A stretch of DNA of 64,000 nucleotides from positions 2,144,001 through 2,208,000 of the forward strand of contig NZ_CP076538.1 in NCBI RefSeq assembly GCF_018885265.1. Reading direction: 5' to 3'. Numbering within the stretch: the first letter of the stretch is position 1; every line of letters begins with the position of its first letter. Position numbers and translations under genes: made by a program. A model generated the notes under the pieces. That model was not told the origin of the DNA. It searched no databases and worked only from the letters and a program-made list of their open reading frames with translations. Positions 31,058 through 39,487 of the stretch are shown piece by piece. The DNA is from Amycolatopsis aidingensis. GTDB taxonomy: Bacteria > Actinomycetota > Actinomycetes > Mycobacteriales > Pseudonocardiaceae.

Positions 31058-31972
31058 ATGACGGTAATCGTGCTGGTTCCCGACGACGACGGGATGGACG
31101 CGCTCTCGGTCGTCGAAGGCGTCCGCCCGGTTCGCTACGAATGGGGTGAGCCGCTGCCGCCGGAGGCACGCGAGGCCGAGGTGCTGATCCCCGGTTTCCA
31201 CGGGGCACCAACGGACGAGTCCTTCTTCGCCGAACTGCCCAGCGTGAAGCTCATCCAGCTGCTCTCGGCTGGTGCGGAGGACTGGGTGTCCGCGGTGCCC
31301 GAGGGCATCCTGCTGTCCACGTGCCGCGGCGCGCATGGCGGCAGTACCGCCGAATGGGTGGTGGCGGTGTTGCTGTCCATATACCGCGAGCTGGTCGGTT
31401 TCGCCGCGGACCAGGACGAGCGCAGGTGGAGCAGGCGCACCACGGACAGCCTGCAGGGCAAGAACGTGCTGATCGTCGGCGCGGGGGACCTCGGAAGCCA
31501 GCTGCGCGGCAGGCTGGAACCCTTCGACGCCAGGGTCACCATGGTCGGCCTCACCTCGCGGCCGGGGGTGCACGCGGTGGAGGAGCTGCCGACCCTGCTG
31601 GGCGACCACGACGTTGTGGCGCTGATGGTGCCGCTGACCTCCCGCACGCACGGCATGGTCGACGCCAAGTTCCTCGCCGCGATGTCCGACGGCGCCATCC
31701 TGGTGAACGCCTCCCGCGGCCGGGTGGTGGACACCGAGGCACTGTTCGCCGAGCTGCGCACCGGGCGGCTGCGGGCCGCGCTGGACGTCACCGACCCCGA
31801 ACCGCTGCCGCCCGACCATCCGTTGTGGACGGTACCGGGCCTGGTGCTGACCCCGCATGTGGCGGGTGCGGCCCGTGGGGCGCAGCGCCGTTCCTACTCG
31901 GTCGCCGCGGCCGAGATCGAGCTCTACGTCAACGGTGAGCTGCCCAAGAACCTGGTGCACGGTGAGTACTGA
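31058..31972 (+). CDS. D-isomer-specific 2-hydroxyacid dehydrogenase
   Basis: 304-aa NAD(P)-dependent dehydrogenase. ATG 31058. The nucleotide fold is seen in NVLIVGAGDLGSQLRGRL (about residues 145-162); the catalytic set is Arg in NASRGRVVD, Glu in DVTDPEPLP and His in LTPHVAGAA. The N-terminal domain is short, which fits the phosphoglycerate/glyoxylate-type subgroup. Substrate uncertain. Convergent with cobS (14 bases between stops). Confidence 0.9.
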   Translation: MTVIVLVPDDDGMDALSVVEGVRPVRYEWGEPLPPEAREAEVLIPGFHGAPTDESFFAELPSVKLIQLLSAGAEDWVSAVPEGILLSTCRGAHGGSTAEWVVAVLLSIYRELVGFAADQDERRWSRRTTDSLQGKNVLIVGAGDLGSQLRGRLEPFDARVTMVGLTSRPGVHAVEELPTLLGDHDVVALMVPLTSRTHGMVDAKFLAAMSDGAILVNASRGRVVDTEALFAELRTGRLRAALDVTDPEPLPPDHPLWTVPGLVLTPHVAGAARGAQRRSYSVAAAEIELYVNGELPKNLVHGEY

Positions 31973-31986
31973 CCCGCGGCGACCCG

Positions 31987-32736
31987 CTACGTGCTGAGGG
32001 CGAGCAGGGTGGCGGCGGTGGCGATTTCCACGCCGGCGCCGAGGACGTCGCCGGTGATCCCGCCGAACCGGCGCAGGCAGCGCCACAGCAGTGCCGTGGC
32101 GGCCAGCAGCCCCAGCGCCACGGCGAGCGGGCCGCGCCACCACGCGAGCCCGGGGGCGAGCGCGGACAGCGCGGCGAGCCCCAGCAGCATGGCGGCGGCC
32201 GCCGGTACGGGCACCGCGCCTGCCACCGTGCTGCCAAGGCCGTCCTGGCGGGCCGAGGGGATGCCGCGGGCGCAGTACAGGCTCACCGCGGCGCGCCCGG
32301 CAGGCACCGCGACCGCCAGCGCCGCCACCCCGTGCCCGGCCCGCACCGCGCCTTCCAGCGCCGCGCACTGCACCAGCAGCACCAGCAGCAGGGTGGCGAC
32401 CCCGGACGGCCCCGAGTCGCCCGTGCGCATCACCGCCAGCGCCCGCCCGCGGTCGTAGGAGGCCGCGAGACCGTCCGCGGTGTCGGCGAGGCCGTCCAGG
32501 TGCAGGCCCCTGCTGCCGAGCGCGACGGTGCCGACGGCGAGGCCCGCGGCGGCCAGCGCGGGCAACCCGAGCGCCGCCGCCCCGGCGAGCACGAGGCAGC
32601 CCAGCACGCCAAGCGGCACCGCGGCCAGCGGTGCGAGCAACATCGCCCCGCCTGCCACCCGCCGGTCGATCCGCCGTGGTGCGGGCACCGGCAGCGCGGT
32701 GAGCGTGCCGAAGGCCATCCGTAGCGCGTCCAGCAC
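31987..32736 (-). CDS. cobS: Adenosylcobinamide-GDP ribazoletransferase (cobalamin synthase)
   Basis: Integral membrane enzyme that joins adenosylcobinamide-GDP and alpha-ribazole, the last assembly step of cobalamin. 249 aa from GTG 32736 with about six to seven membrane helices. Signature: RGLHLDGLADTADGL (about residues 75-90), and RTGDSGPSGV near 104. Last gene of the cobU-cobT-cobS unit; 10 bases from cobT. Confidence 0.95.
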   Translation of the reverse strand: MLDALRMAFGTLTALPVPAPRRIDRRVAGGAMLLAPLAAVPLGVLGCLVLAGAAALGLPALAAAGLAVGTVALGSRGLHLDGLADTADGLAASYDRGRALAVMRTGDSGPSGVATLLLVLLVQCAALEGAVRAGHGVAALAVAVPAGRAAVSLYCARGIPSARQDGLGSTVAGAVPVPAAAAMLLGLAALSALAPGLAWWRGPLAVALGLLAATALLWRCLRRFGGITGDVLGAGVEIATAATLLALST

Positions 32737-32746
32737 GGGAATCCGT

Positions 32747-33790
32747 TCAGGAAAGGTCGAGGTCGGCGAGCGAGCTCATCTCGGCGAGCACCGCGCGTGC
32801 CGAGCGCAGCACCGCGACGGCCTGCACGGCGCCGCTGCCCTCGCCCAGCCGCAGCCCGAGGTCCAGGATCGGCTCCAGCCCCAGCGCCTTCAGCGCGAAG
32901 GACTGCGCAGGCTCGGTGGAGCGGTGCCCGGCCAGCCACCAGCGTTCGGCCCCCGGCGCCAGCTCCCGTGCCACCAGCGCGGCGGCCCCGGAGAACACGC
33001 CGTCCAGCAGCACCGGCACCCGGCGGGCCGCGGCCTGCACCAGGAAGCCAGCGGTAGCCGCGGCGCAGGCACTGCCCAGCGCGGTGAGCAGGTCCAGCGG
33101 CGCGGCCGCCCGGTGCCCTGCCCGTTCCAGCGCGGCGCGGACGACCTCGACCTTGCGTGCCCGGCCCGCGTCGTCCACCCCGGTGCCGCTGCCGACCACG
33201 TCCTCGGCCGGTAGCCCGAGCGCGGCGGCGACCAGCGCGGCGGCCACCGTGGTGTTCCCGATCCCCATGTCGCCTGGGATCAGCAGGTCGGCACCGGAGT
33301 CGATCTCCTCATCGGCGACCGCGCGGCCGGCAGCGAAGGCACGCTCGGCCTCCTCGGCGGTGAGCGCGTCGGCGATGTCGATCGAGCCGGAGCCACGCCG
33401 GATCTTGTGCCGGACCACCTCCGCAGGCAGGTCCAGCTCGCCGTCCACCGCGATGTCCAGCACCCGTACCCGCGCCCCGGCCTGGGCGGCGAGCACGCCG
33501 ACGCCGCTGCCCCCGGAGCGGAACACGCGCACCATGGCCGCGGTGATCTCCCTCGGGTAGGCCGAAACCGCCGCCCGCTCGGCCACCCCGTGGTCGCCTG
33601 CGAACACCACCACCCGCACGTCGCCGAACTCGCGCGGGGGCACGCTGTCCTGCGCCGCGCTCAGCCAGGCGGCGAGCTCCTCCAGCCTTCCCAGCGCGCC
33701 CAGCGGCTTGACCAGCCCGTCCAGGCGCCGCTGCGCCTCCTGCCGTGCCCGCTCGCTGGGTTCCGGGATCGGTATGCGCTGCTCGCTCAC
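32747..33790 (-). CDS. cobT: Nicotinate-nucleotide:dimethylbenzimidazole phosphoribosyltransferase
   Basis: Makes alpha-ribazole-5'-phosphate from nicotinate mononucleotide and dimethylbenzimidazole. 347 aa, GTG 33790 overlapping the cobU stop (GTGA). Typical blocks: VVFAGDHGVAERAAVSAYP, GDMGIGNTTVAAALV and the C-terminal LGLRLGEGSGA with the catalytic Glu in that segment. Full family length. Confidence 0.96.
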   Translation of the reverse strand: MSEQRIPIPEPSERARQEAQRRLDGLVKPLGALGRLEELAAWLSAAQDSVPPREFGDVRVVVFAGDHGVAERAAVSAYPREITAAMVRVFRSGGSGVGVLAAQAGARVRVLDIAVDGELDLPAEVVRHKIRRGSGSIDIADALTAEEAERAFAAGRAVADEEIDSGADLLIPGDMGIGNTTVAAALVAAALGLPAEDVVGSGTGVDDAGRARKVEVVRAALERAGHRAAAPLDLLTALGSACAAATAGFLVQAAARRVPVLLDGVFSGAAALVARELAPGAERWWLAGHRSTEPAQSFALKALGLEPILDLGLRLGEGSGAVQAVAVLRSARAVLAEMSSLADLDLS

Positions 33791-34431
33791 GGCAAGCCCC
33801 TCTCCTGCAGTCTGAGTATCCGCCCGGCCACGACCAGCTGGACGGCGTCGGCGTGCCGGGCGACCTGGCTGTTCAGTGAGCCGAGTACATCGCGGAACAC
33901 CCGGCCGGACACGGTGGGCGGCACGATGCCCATGCCCACCTCGTTACTGACCGCGACCACCGGTACCCGCGCGGTGCGCCAGGCCTCCACGAAGTCGGTG
34001 AGCCGCTCGTCGATCCGCTGCTGCCAGCCCTCGGCCTGGTCCCAGGCACCCACCTCGTCCAGCACCCGGCTCAGCCAGGTGCCGAGGCAGTCGATCAGCA
34101 GCGGGCCGGTGGCCTCCCGCAGCGCCGCGGCGAGATCGGTGGTCTCAACCGTGTGCCAGTGTGCGGGCCTGCGTTCCCGGTGGGCGGCCACCCTGGCCGC
34201 CCACTCCGGGTCGTCCGCGCTCGGTGGCAGCCCGGCTGCGACGTAGGTCACCCTGGCATGCCGGGCGCACAGCCGTTCGGCATGCCGGGACTTGCCGGAG
34301 CGCACTCCGCCGAGGATCAGCACCCGACCGTCGTCTCCCGGGTGGCCTGCGTAACGGCGTAACGCTCGTATCCCGGCCTCCAGCCGGGTGGCCACGAGGG
34401 CGGCGAGCCGTCGCGTCGGTTGCGTCGTCAT
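33787..34431 (-). CDS. cobU: Adenosylcobinamide kinase / guanylyltransferase
   Basis: Bifunctional enzyme that phosphorylates adenosylcobinamide and adds GMP. About 214 aa from ATG 34431 (ATG 34440 is also in frame). P-loop GGVRSGKS near residue 43, followed by HAERLCARH; VTYVAAG and RRPAHWHTVE with the GMP-accepting His; LLIDCLGTWLSRVL; VSNEVGMGIVPPTVSGRVFRD. Only about 36 bp separate it from the divergent cobD, so both promoters are compressed there and there is no room for a riboswitch. Confidence 0.95.
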   Translation of the reverse strand: MTTQPTRRLAALVATRLEAGIRALRRYAGHPGDDGRVLILGGVRSGKSRHAERLCARHARVTYVAAGLPPSADDPEWAARVAAHRERRPAHWHTVETTDLAAALREATGPLLIDCLGTWLSRVLDEVGAWDQAEGWQQRIDERLTDFVEAWRTARVPVVAVSNEVGMGIVPPTVSGRVFRDVLGSLNSQVARHADAVQLVVAGRILRLQERGLP

Positions 34432-34467
34432 GCCCGGCATTCTCGCGGAGACATTAGGGTGCCTGGC

Positions 34468-36324
34468 GTGCTGACCCCACATTCGGCAACCGCGGCCGGG
34501 CTGCTCGCCGGATACCTGGCCGACATCGCGTTCGGCGACCCCCGGCGCGGGCATCCGGTTGCCCTGTTCGGGCAGGCGGCGCAGCGGCTGGAGCTGCGCC
34601 TGTGGGCCGACTCCCGGCCGCGCGGGCTGCTGTACACCCTGACCTGTGCCGGTGCGGCCACCGGGCTGGGCGGGCTGGCGCAGGTGGCGACCCGGCGCAG
34701 GCCGGCGGCCAGGCTGGTGGGCACCGCCGTGGCCACCTGGGTAGTACTCGGCGGCCGCGGGCTCGCCGGGGCCGGTGCCGAGCTGGCCTGCCTGCTCGAG
34801 CGGGGTGACCTGGACGGAGCCAGGGTCATCCTGCCGCGGCTGTGCGGGCGTGACCCGGCCGGGCTGGACGCCGAAGGGCTGGCCAGGGCCGCCACCGAGT
34901 CGATCGCGGAGAACACCTCGGACGCGGTGGTCGCGCCGCTGCTGTGGGGTGGTGTGGCCGGCATCCCCGGCCTGCTCGGGTACCGCGCGCTGAACACCCT
35001 GGACGCGATGGTTGGCCACACCTCGGCGCGGTACCTGCGGTTCGGCTGGGCCTCGGCCCGCGCGGACGACCTGGCCAACCTGCTGCCGGCCAGGGTGAGC
35101 GCGGCCGCGGCGACGCTGGCCGCGCCGCTGGTCCGCGGCAGGCCGTCCCTGGCGTACCGGGCCTGGCGGCGGGACGCCTGGCAGCACCCCAGCCCGAACG
35201 CCGGGCCGGTGGAGGCCGCCTTCGCCGGGGCACTCGGGGTGCGCCTTGGCGGCCGCAACACCTACCAGGGCCGGGTCTCCGACCGCGGCACCCTGGGAGA
35301 CGGCCCGCCACCGGGGCCCGCCGCCCTGCGTGCCGCGGTCCGGCTGTCCCGGATCGTCGGGCTGGCCGCACTCGGGTGGGAGCGGCGCTCGCTTACCGGC
35401 ACCGTCCGCTCAGCCGACGGTAGCGGCGTCCCGCGGCACGCGCGGCCGCAGTACCCGTTCGGCGAGCGCGCCGAACACCAGGCCGAGCCCGGTCCACAGC
35501 ACCAGCTGGGTACCGAGCGAGGCGATCCGGAAGGTCCACAGCGTGGAGCCGGGAAACTCCGGCGGCACCTCGTCGACCACCGGCAGCAGCGCCGCACATA
35601 CCGCCATCACCAGCAGGTAGCCGCCCGCGCCGAGCAGGCCGCCCTGCCAGCCGCCGAGCCGGTCGGCCAGTCTGCGGCCCGCGTACACCGCCACGCCGCC
35701 GAACAGCAGGGACAGCCCGACGAAGCCGAAGTAGAGCGCGGTGCGGGAGCCGATGGTCTCGCCGCTGCCGACCGCGGGCGGGTTCGCCGGGTATTTCAGG
35801 AAGGGCACCAGCACGACCACAACGAAGGCGCCTGCCGCGAGCAGCGCGGCGGAAAGCCGGGGGCGCAGCGCCCCGATCCGCCCGTGCAGCACGGCGAAGG
35901 CCAGCGCGAACAGCCCACCGACGGCGATGCCATAGCCCGCGACCCCGGTGAACAGCCCGATCGTGCTCTGCGTGCCCCTGCTGACCAGCGTCTCCTCGCC
36001 GCCGTGCTGATGCGCGGCCGCACCAGCCTCGTGGGCGTGTTCCTGCGAGTGGGCGGCGCTACCAGCCTCCTCGATACCGATGGCGGCGTTCACCGGCGGC
36101 TCGCCGAAGAAATACGCGAACAGGGTCGCCAGCAGCCCGGCGACCAGGCCCGCGAGCATCCCGCGGACCAGCAGGGTCCTCATCATCCGAATACTGTCCT
36201 TTGTGGTCGGCCCGGAAAACGACGGCTCAGTGGCATGGGAAGGCGAGCAGATGCCTGCCATCGTGCACGAACTCGTGCACATATCCGCCGGAGAACAGGG
36301 CGACCGCGCCTTCCTCGGTGCTGA
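34468..36324 (+). CDS. cobD: Adenosylcobinamide-phosphate synthase CobD/CbiB with abnormal 3' extension
   Basis: Membrane enzyme that attaches aminopropanol (phosphate) to adenosylcobyric acid. GTG 34468 has AGGG 8 bases upstream. The family sequence is clear from GYLADIAFGDPRRGHPV through ATESIAENTSDAVVAPLLW, LGYRALNTLDAMVGH and NAGPVEAAFAGALGVRLGG to GDGPPPGPAALRAAVRLSR, about 310 residues, ending near nt 35400. No stop codon occurs there; the frame stays open antisense through all of cbtA to 36322-36324, giving 618 codons. The extra 300 residues are low-complexity shadow sequence rich in Arg, Gln and His. Either the stop was lost or a base is missing near 35400-35420; a TAG sits at about 35421 in another frame. 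Confidence 0.78.
   Translation: MLTPHSATAAGLLAGYLADIAFGDPRRGHPVALFGQAAQRLELRLWADSRPRGLLYTLTCAGAATGLGGLAQVATRRRPAARLVGTAVATWVVLGGRGLAGAGAELACLLERGDLDGARVILPRLCGRDPAGLDAEGLARAATESIAENTSDAVVAPLLWGGVAGIPGLLGYRALNTLDAMVGHTSARYLRFGWASARADDLANLLPARVSAAAATLAAPLVRGRPSLAYRAWRRDAWQHPSPNAGPVEAAFAGALGVRLGGRNTYQGRVSDRGTLGDGPPPGPAALRAAVRLSRIVGLAALGWERRSLTGTVRSADGSGVPRHARPQYPFGERAEHQAEPGPQHQLGTERGDPEGPQRGAGKLRRHLVDHRQQRRTYRHHQQVAARAEQAALPAAEPVGQSAARVHRHAAEQQGQPDEAEVERGAGADGLAAADRGRVRRVFQEGHQHDHNEGACREQRGGKPGAQRPDPPVQHGEGQREQPTDGDAIARDPGEQPDRALRAPADQRLLAAVLMRGRTSLVGVFLRVGGATSLLDTDGGVHRRLAEEIREQGRQQPGDQAREHPADQQGPHHPNTVLCGRPGKRRLSGMGRRADACHRARTRAHIRRRTGRPRLPRC
35410..36186 (-). CDS. cbtA: Cobalt transporter subunit CbtA
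   Basis: Membrane protein of 258 aa from ATG 36186 (ATG 36183 adjacent; AGGA about 14 bases upstream). Predicted five or so helices starting with RGMLAGLVAGLLATLFAYFFGEPPVNAAI; then a His-rich loop (HSQEHAHEAGAAAHQHGGEE) which probably binds cobalt, and helices at FTGVAGYGIAVGGLFALAFAVLHG and after. Pairs with CbtB; both are found under cobalamin riboswitches in many bacteria and are thought to import cobalt for B12. The whole gene lies antisense to the read-through part of cobD. Confidence 0.88.
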   Translation of the reverse strand: MMRTLLVRGMLAGLVAGLLATLFAYFFGEPPVNAAIGIEEAGSAAHSQEHAHEAGAAAHQHGGEETLVSRGTQSTIGLFTGVAGYGIAVGGLFALAFAVLHGRIGALRPRLSAALLAAGAFVVVVLVPFLKYPANPPAVGSGETIGSRTALYFGFVGLSLLFGGVAVYAGRRLADRLGGWQGGLLGAGGYLLVMAVCAALLPVVDEVPPEFPGSTLWTFRIASLGTQLVLWTGLGLVFGALAERVLRPRVPRDAATVG

Positions 36325-36439
36325 CGAAATACAGCACGACGAGCGCGAGAATCCCGGCAAAAATCGCCCACGGAACGATCTCGCGAAGGGGAATACGAAC
36401 CGGAATCGGCTGGTCGAGCACTGCGGACGCGTGCGTCAT
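36227..36439 (-). CDS. cbtB: Cobalt transporter subunit CbtB
   Basis: 70 aa from ATG 36439, with GGGAGG 5 bases upstream. One membrane helix (about residues 22-42) and a C-terminal His/Cys tail (VHEFVHDGRHLLAFPCH), the diagnostic metal-binding end of CbtB. First gene after the cobalamin riboswitch, followed by cbtA after 40 bases. Confidence 0.9.
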   Translation of the reverse strand: MTHASAVLDQPIPVRIPLREIVPWAIFAGILALVVLYFVSTEEGAVALFSGGYVHEFVHDGRHLLAFPCH

Positions 36440-36479
36440 GGCGAACCTCCCTGGGCGTAACGCGGCCCTGTCGGAACGG

Positions 36480-36605
36480 TGGCGATGACGGCGGGTCTGA
36501 CTTCCGGGTCCACCTCGAACCCGATCACAGTGGCGCGACCGTGCGGAGTTTCACCTGCTTCCGGCCGCCATCGCTGGAGCCGACTGAGCGTAAGTTCGCC
36601 GGTTC
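36480..36605 (-). promoter_or_regulatory. Cobalamin riboswitch upstream of cbtBA
   Basis: Read on the minus strand, the conserved B12 core is present: CCGGAAGCAGGTGAAACTCC (36563-36544), CGGTCGCGCCACTGTGATC (the B12 box GCCACTG at about 36534-36528) and AAGTCAGACCC (36503-36493). GCGATGGCGG (36573-36564) can pair with CCGCCGTCATCGC (36494-36482) to close the core. It lies 40-165 bases before the cbtB start. Adenosylcobalamin binding is expected to shut off cobalt uptake. The outer boundary is approximate. Confidence 0.9.
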
Positions 36606-36785
36606 GGCGATGTCAATCTGGCCCGACTGTGATCTGGCGCCGACCACCCGAACAGCGCATTCGGTTCCTGGCTTCGGCCACACCGGTGCGGGAGAAATGT
36701 CACCTTAGGCGGCTGTACCGGGGTGCGGCATGCGCTTTCCTTGCCGGGAGGGCAAGTTTCACACGTACGTCAGGAGGCGACGATC

Positions 36786-38438
36786 GTGCCCAGGAGACGA
36801 GTTGTGCCAGGGGCCGTCGCGGCGGTCGGCGCGTTGCTGCTCGGCAGCGTGCCTGCCGCTGCCGCTCCTTCGCCGGTGGCCGGGGCCACCGTACCCGACC
36901 GGTACCTGGAACAGCGGATCCAGTGGAAGCCATGCTTCGCGCCGGGTGAGGTCCCTGAGGGACTTCCCGCCGGGTCCGAGCGCCTGGAGTGTGGCTCCTA
37001 CCACGCCCCGCGCAACTGGAACCGGCCGGAAGACCGGATCGACATCACCATCGCGGTCAGCAGGCTGCGCCCGGCCGGGGGCGAGCCGAAGGGCGCGGTG
37101 CTGACCAACCCCGGCGGGCCCGGCGCGCCCGGCCGCACGCTGCCGTTGGTCTTCCTCGGTGCCGGGCGCGGCAAGCTGCTGGACAGCATGGATGTGATCG
37201 GCATCGATGTCCGGGGCAGCGGGGACAGCACCAGGGCCAGTTGCGGTGGGATGAGCTACCCGGACGAGCTCGACCCGAGGGACCGCAGTTCCGGCAACCT
37301 GGACCTGATCTACGACTCGATGGCCCTGCTGGCACGGCACTGCCAGGTACGGTCTGGCGAGTTCGGCAGGTACGTCAACACCGAGCAGACGGCGAAGGAC
37401 CTCGACCTGCTGCGTCAGCTGCTCGGCCGCGAACGGGTGCACTGGATCGGCTACTCCGGCGGCACCTGGCTCGGCGCCTACTACGCCACCTACTTCCCGG
37501 ACCGGGTCGGCCGGTTCGTACTGGACTCCAACACCGAGTTCACCGCGACCTGGCAGCGGGTGGTCCGCGCCTTCGGCAAGGGCGGCGAACGCCGGTTCCG
37601 GGTGGACTTCGCCCCCTGGGTCGCCCGGTACGACCAGCACTACCGGCTGGGCAGCACCGGTGCGCAGGTGCGGCTGACCTACGAGCAGGTGCGGGCGGCC
37701 CTTGCCGAGCGGCCGGTCCGGCTGCCGGACGGCACCGAGTTCACCGCGCCACGCCTGGACACCATGCTGTTCCGTACCCAGTACGCCAAGGCGAGCTTCC
37801 CCGCCGCTGCCGACACCCTGGTCGCACTGCGGGAGGCCACCCGGAAGGACGGCCACGCCGCCGGGCGGGGGGTGGCGGCCGCGCTGGCGCGCATGGGGCC
37901 GATGGCGGGGGAGTCCGTCGAGGACGCGAGCAACGGCATGGGCTACTCGATCGTGTGCAACGACACCGAGTTCATCGGTGACCGGCGCATGTTGATCCGC
38001 GAGTCGGCGCGGCTGGGCAAGCGGTACCCGCTGTACGGCTGGTACCAGCGCGCGGCACCCTGCGCCAGCTGGGACCGGCCCTACCTGCGGATGCCGACCC
38101 CGGACGGTGCGGGCCTTCCGCCGGTGCTGATGGTCCAGTCGGTCCGTGATCCGGCGACCCCGGTCGAGGGGGCCTGGCGGGCGCACCAGCGGTTCGCGGG
38201 TTCCCGGATGCTCACCGTCACCGATGAAGGCGACCACGGCATCTACGCGAGCGGGAATCCTTGTGTCGACCGCATTGTGGAGTCCTTTGTGGTCGATGGC
38301 ATGCCGCCGGAAGGGGACGTGTCCTGCCCCGGTATGCCCTTGCCCGAACCCGGGGCGCGTACCGCGCACGCGTGGACGCCGAATCCGGTACTGGAGTCCG
38401 AGCGGCTGGAGCTGCGCACCGGAGCGCTGCCCCGCTGA
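36786..38438 (+). CDS. Secreted alpha/beta hydrolase, tripeptidyl aminopeptidase type
   Basis: 550-aa exported peptidase of the SlpD/SlpE-TAP family, which removes short peptides from protein N-termini. GTG 36786 follows AGGAGGCGACGATC; earlier in-frame codons would bury the signal peptide (GAVAAVGALLLGSVPAAAA). Catalytic Ser224 is in GYSGG, His484 in DEGDHGIY, and the acid is likely Asp in SVRDPATP. The TAP-like C-terminal domain is present (about 440-530). Monocistronic; its upstream 346 bp are shared with the divergent riboswitch. Confidence 0.9.
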   Translation: MPRRRVVPGAVAAVGALLLGSVPAAAAPSPVAGATVPDRYLEQRIQWKPCFAPGEVPEGLPAGSERLECGSYHAPRNWNRPEDRIDITIAVSRLRPAGGEPKGAVLTNPGGPGAPGRTLPLVFLGAGRGKLLDSMDVIGIDVRGSGDSTRASCGGMSYPDELDPRDRSSGNLDLIYDSMALLARHCQVRSGEFGRYVNTEQTAKDLDLLRQLLGRERVHWIGYSGGTWLGAYYATYFPDRVGRFVLDSNTEFTATWQRVVRAFGKGGERRFRVDFAPWVARYDQHYRLGSTGAQVRLTYEQVRAALAERPVRLPDGTEFTAPRLDTMLFRTQYAKASFPAAADTLVALREATRKDGHAAGRGVAAALARMGPMAGESVEDASNGMGYSIVCNDTEFIGDRRMLIRESARLGKRYPLYGWYQRAAPCASWDRPYLRMPTPDGAGLPPVLMVQSVRDPATPVEGAWRAHQRFAGSRMLTVTDEGDHGIYASGNPCVDRIVESFVVDGMPPEGDVSCPGMPLPEPGARTAHAWTPNPVLESERLELRTGALPR

Positions 38439-38504
38439 TCCCGCGACCGGGCTGGCTCCCGCTCCGTCTTGCAGTGTGATGAGTGAAAGTGCGTGCAATC
38501 GTCG

Positions 38505-38533
38505 TTGACCACGCACAAATAAGCAGCTACGGT
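38505..38533 (+). promoter_or_regulatory. Promoter and candidate operator of the GalNAc catabolic operon
   Basis: TTGACC (38505-38510), 17-bp spacer, TACGGT (38528-38533), a near-consensus vegetative promoter 54 bases before the SIS gene start. The spacer holds CGCACAAATAAG, which fits the YGMRCAAA motif found in the spacers of two other promoters in this locus (45928, 53169). Proposed DeoR binding site. Confidence 0.55.
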
Positions 38534-38586
38534 GAGTTGTGTGCGCTGGCCGAGAGTCGGCCTGGTCTGTACCGGATGGGGAGTTC

Positions 38587-39465
38587 ATGTCGCGGTCGTT
38601 CATGGAGGAGGAGATCGCCAGCCAGCCGGGGTGCTGGCGGCGGGCGGTCGAGCTCGCCGGCACGGCGGTCGCACTGCCGCGTCCCGGTCGCCGGGTGGCC
38701 GTGGTCGGCTGCGGCACCTCGCGGTTCATCGCCGAGTCCTACGCCGTGCTGCGTGAGTCGGCCGGTCACGGGCACACCGACGCCTTCGCGGCCTCGGAGT
38801 TCCCGCGTGGGCGCAGCTACGACGAGCTGGTGGCGATCACCCGTTCCGGCACCACCACCGAGGTGCTGCGGCTGCTGGCCGAGGTGCGGGGGCGGATCCC
38901 CACCACGGTGATCACCGGGGTGCCCACCGAGGTCGCCGGCCGGGCGGACACCGTGGTCGACCTGTCCTTCGCCGATGAACGCTCGGTGGTGCAGACCCGC
39001 TTCGCCACCAGCACCCTCGCGCTGCTGCGGGCCCAGCTCGGCGAGCGGCTGGACCGGGCCATCGCCGAGGCCCGCGGCGTGCTGGAGACGCCCATCCCGG
39101 GCTATCTCCGTACCGCGGGCCAGTTCACCTTCCTCGGGACAGGGTGGACGGTCGGGCTCGCCAACGAGGCCGCGCTGAAGTTCCGGGAGGCGTCCCTGGC
39201 CTGGGCGGAGTCCTACCCGGCATGGGAGTACCGGCACGGGCCGATCAGCATCAGCGAACCGGGACGGGTGACCTGGATGTTCGGCGAGCCGCCTGCCGGG
39301 CTGCCCGCCGATGTGCGCAGGGCGGGGGGCACCTTCGAGGCGAGTTCGCTGGATCCGCAGGCCGAGCTGGTGCGCGCGCAGCTGGCCGCCGCGGCGCTGG
39401 CCGGGGACCGCGGTCTCGATCCGGACCGGCCGCGCAGCCTCACCCGCTCGGTGGTGCTGCATTGA
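38587..39465 (+). CDS. agaS: SIS-domain sugar-phosphate isomerase/deaminase (AgaS-like)
   Basis: 292-aa protein with two SIS domains (AVVGCGTSRFIAESYAVL and ITRSGTTTEVLRLL in the first, FLGTGWTVGLANEAALKFREASLAWAESY in the second), like the isomerase half of GlmS without the glutaminase part. AgaS enzymes turn galactosamine-6-phosphate into tagatose-6-phosphate and ammonia; the assignment to galactosamine rests on the neighbours (tagatose-type kinase and aldolase, GH101, GH109). ATG 38587 is chosen over a GTG/ATG at 38539 inside the promoter leader. First gene of a four-gene operon. Confidence 0.82.
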   Translation: MSRSFMEEEIASQPGCWRRAVELAGTAVALPRPGRRVAVVGCGTSRFIAESYAVLRESAGHGHTDAFAASEFPRGRSYDELVAITRSGTTTEVLRLLAEVRGRIPTTVITGVPTEVAGRADTVVDLSFADERSVVQTRFATSTLALLRAQLGERLDRAIAEARGVLETPIPGYLRTAGQFTFLGTGWTVGLANEAALKFREASLAWAESYPAWEYRHGPISISEPGRVTWMFGEPPAGLPADVRRAGGTFEASSLDPQAELVRAQLAAAALAGDRGLDPDRPRSLTRSVVLH

Positions 39466-39487
39466 GCAGCAAGGGGAACACCGGACC

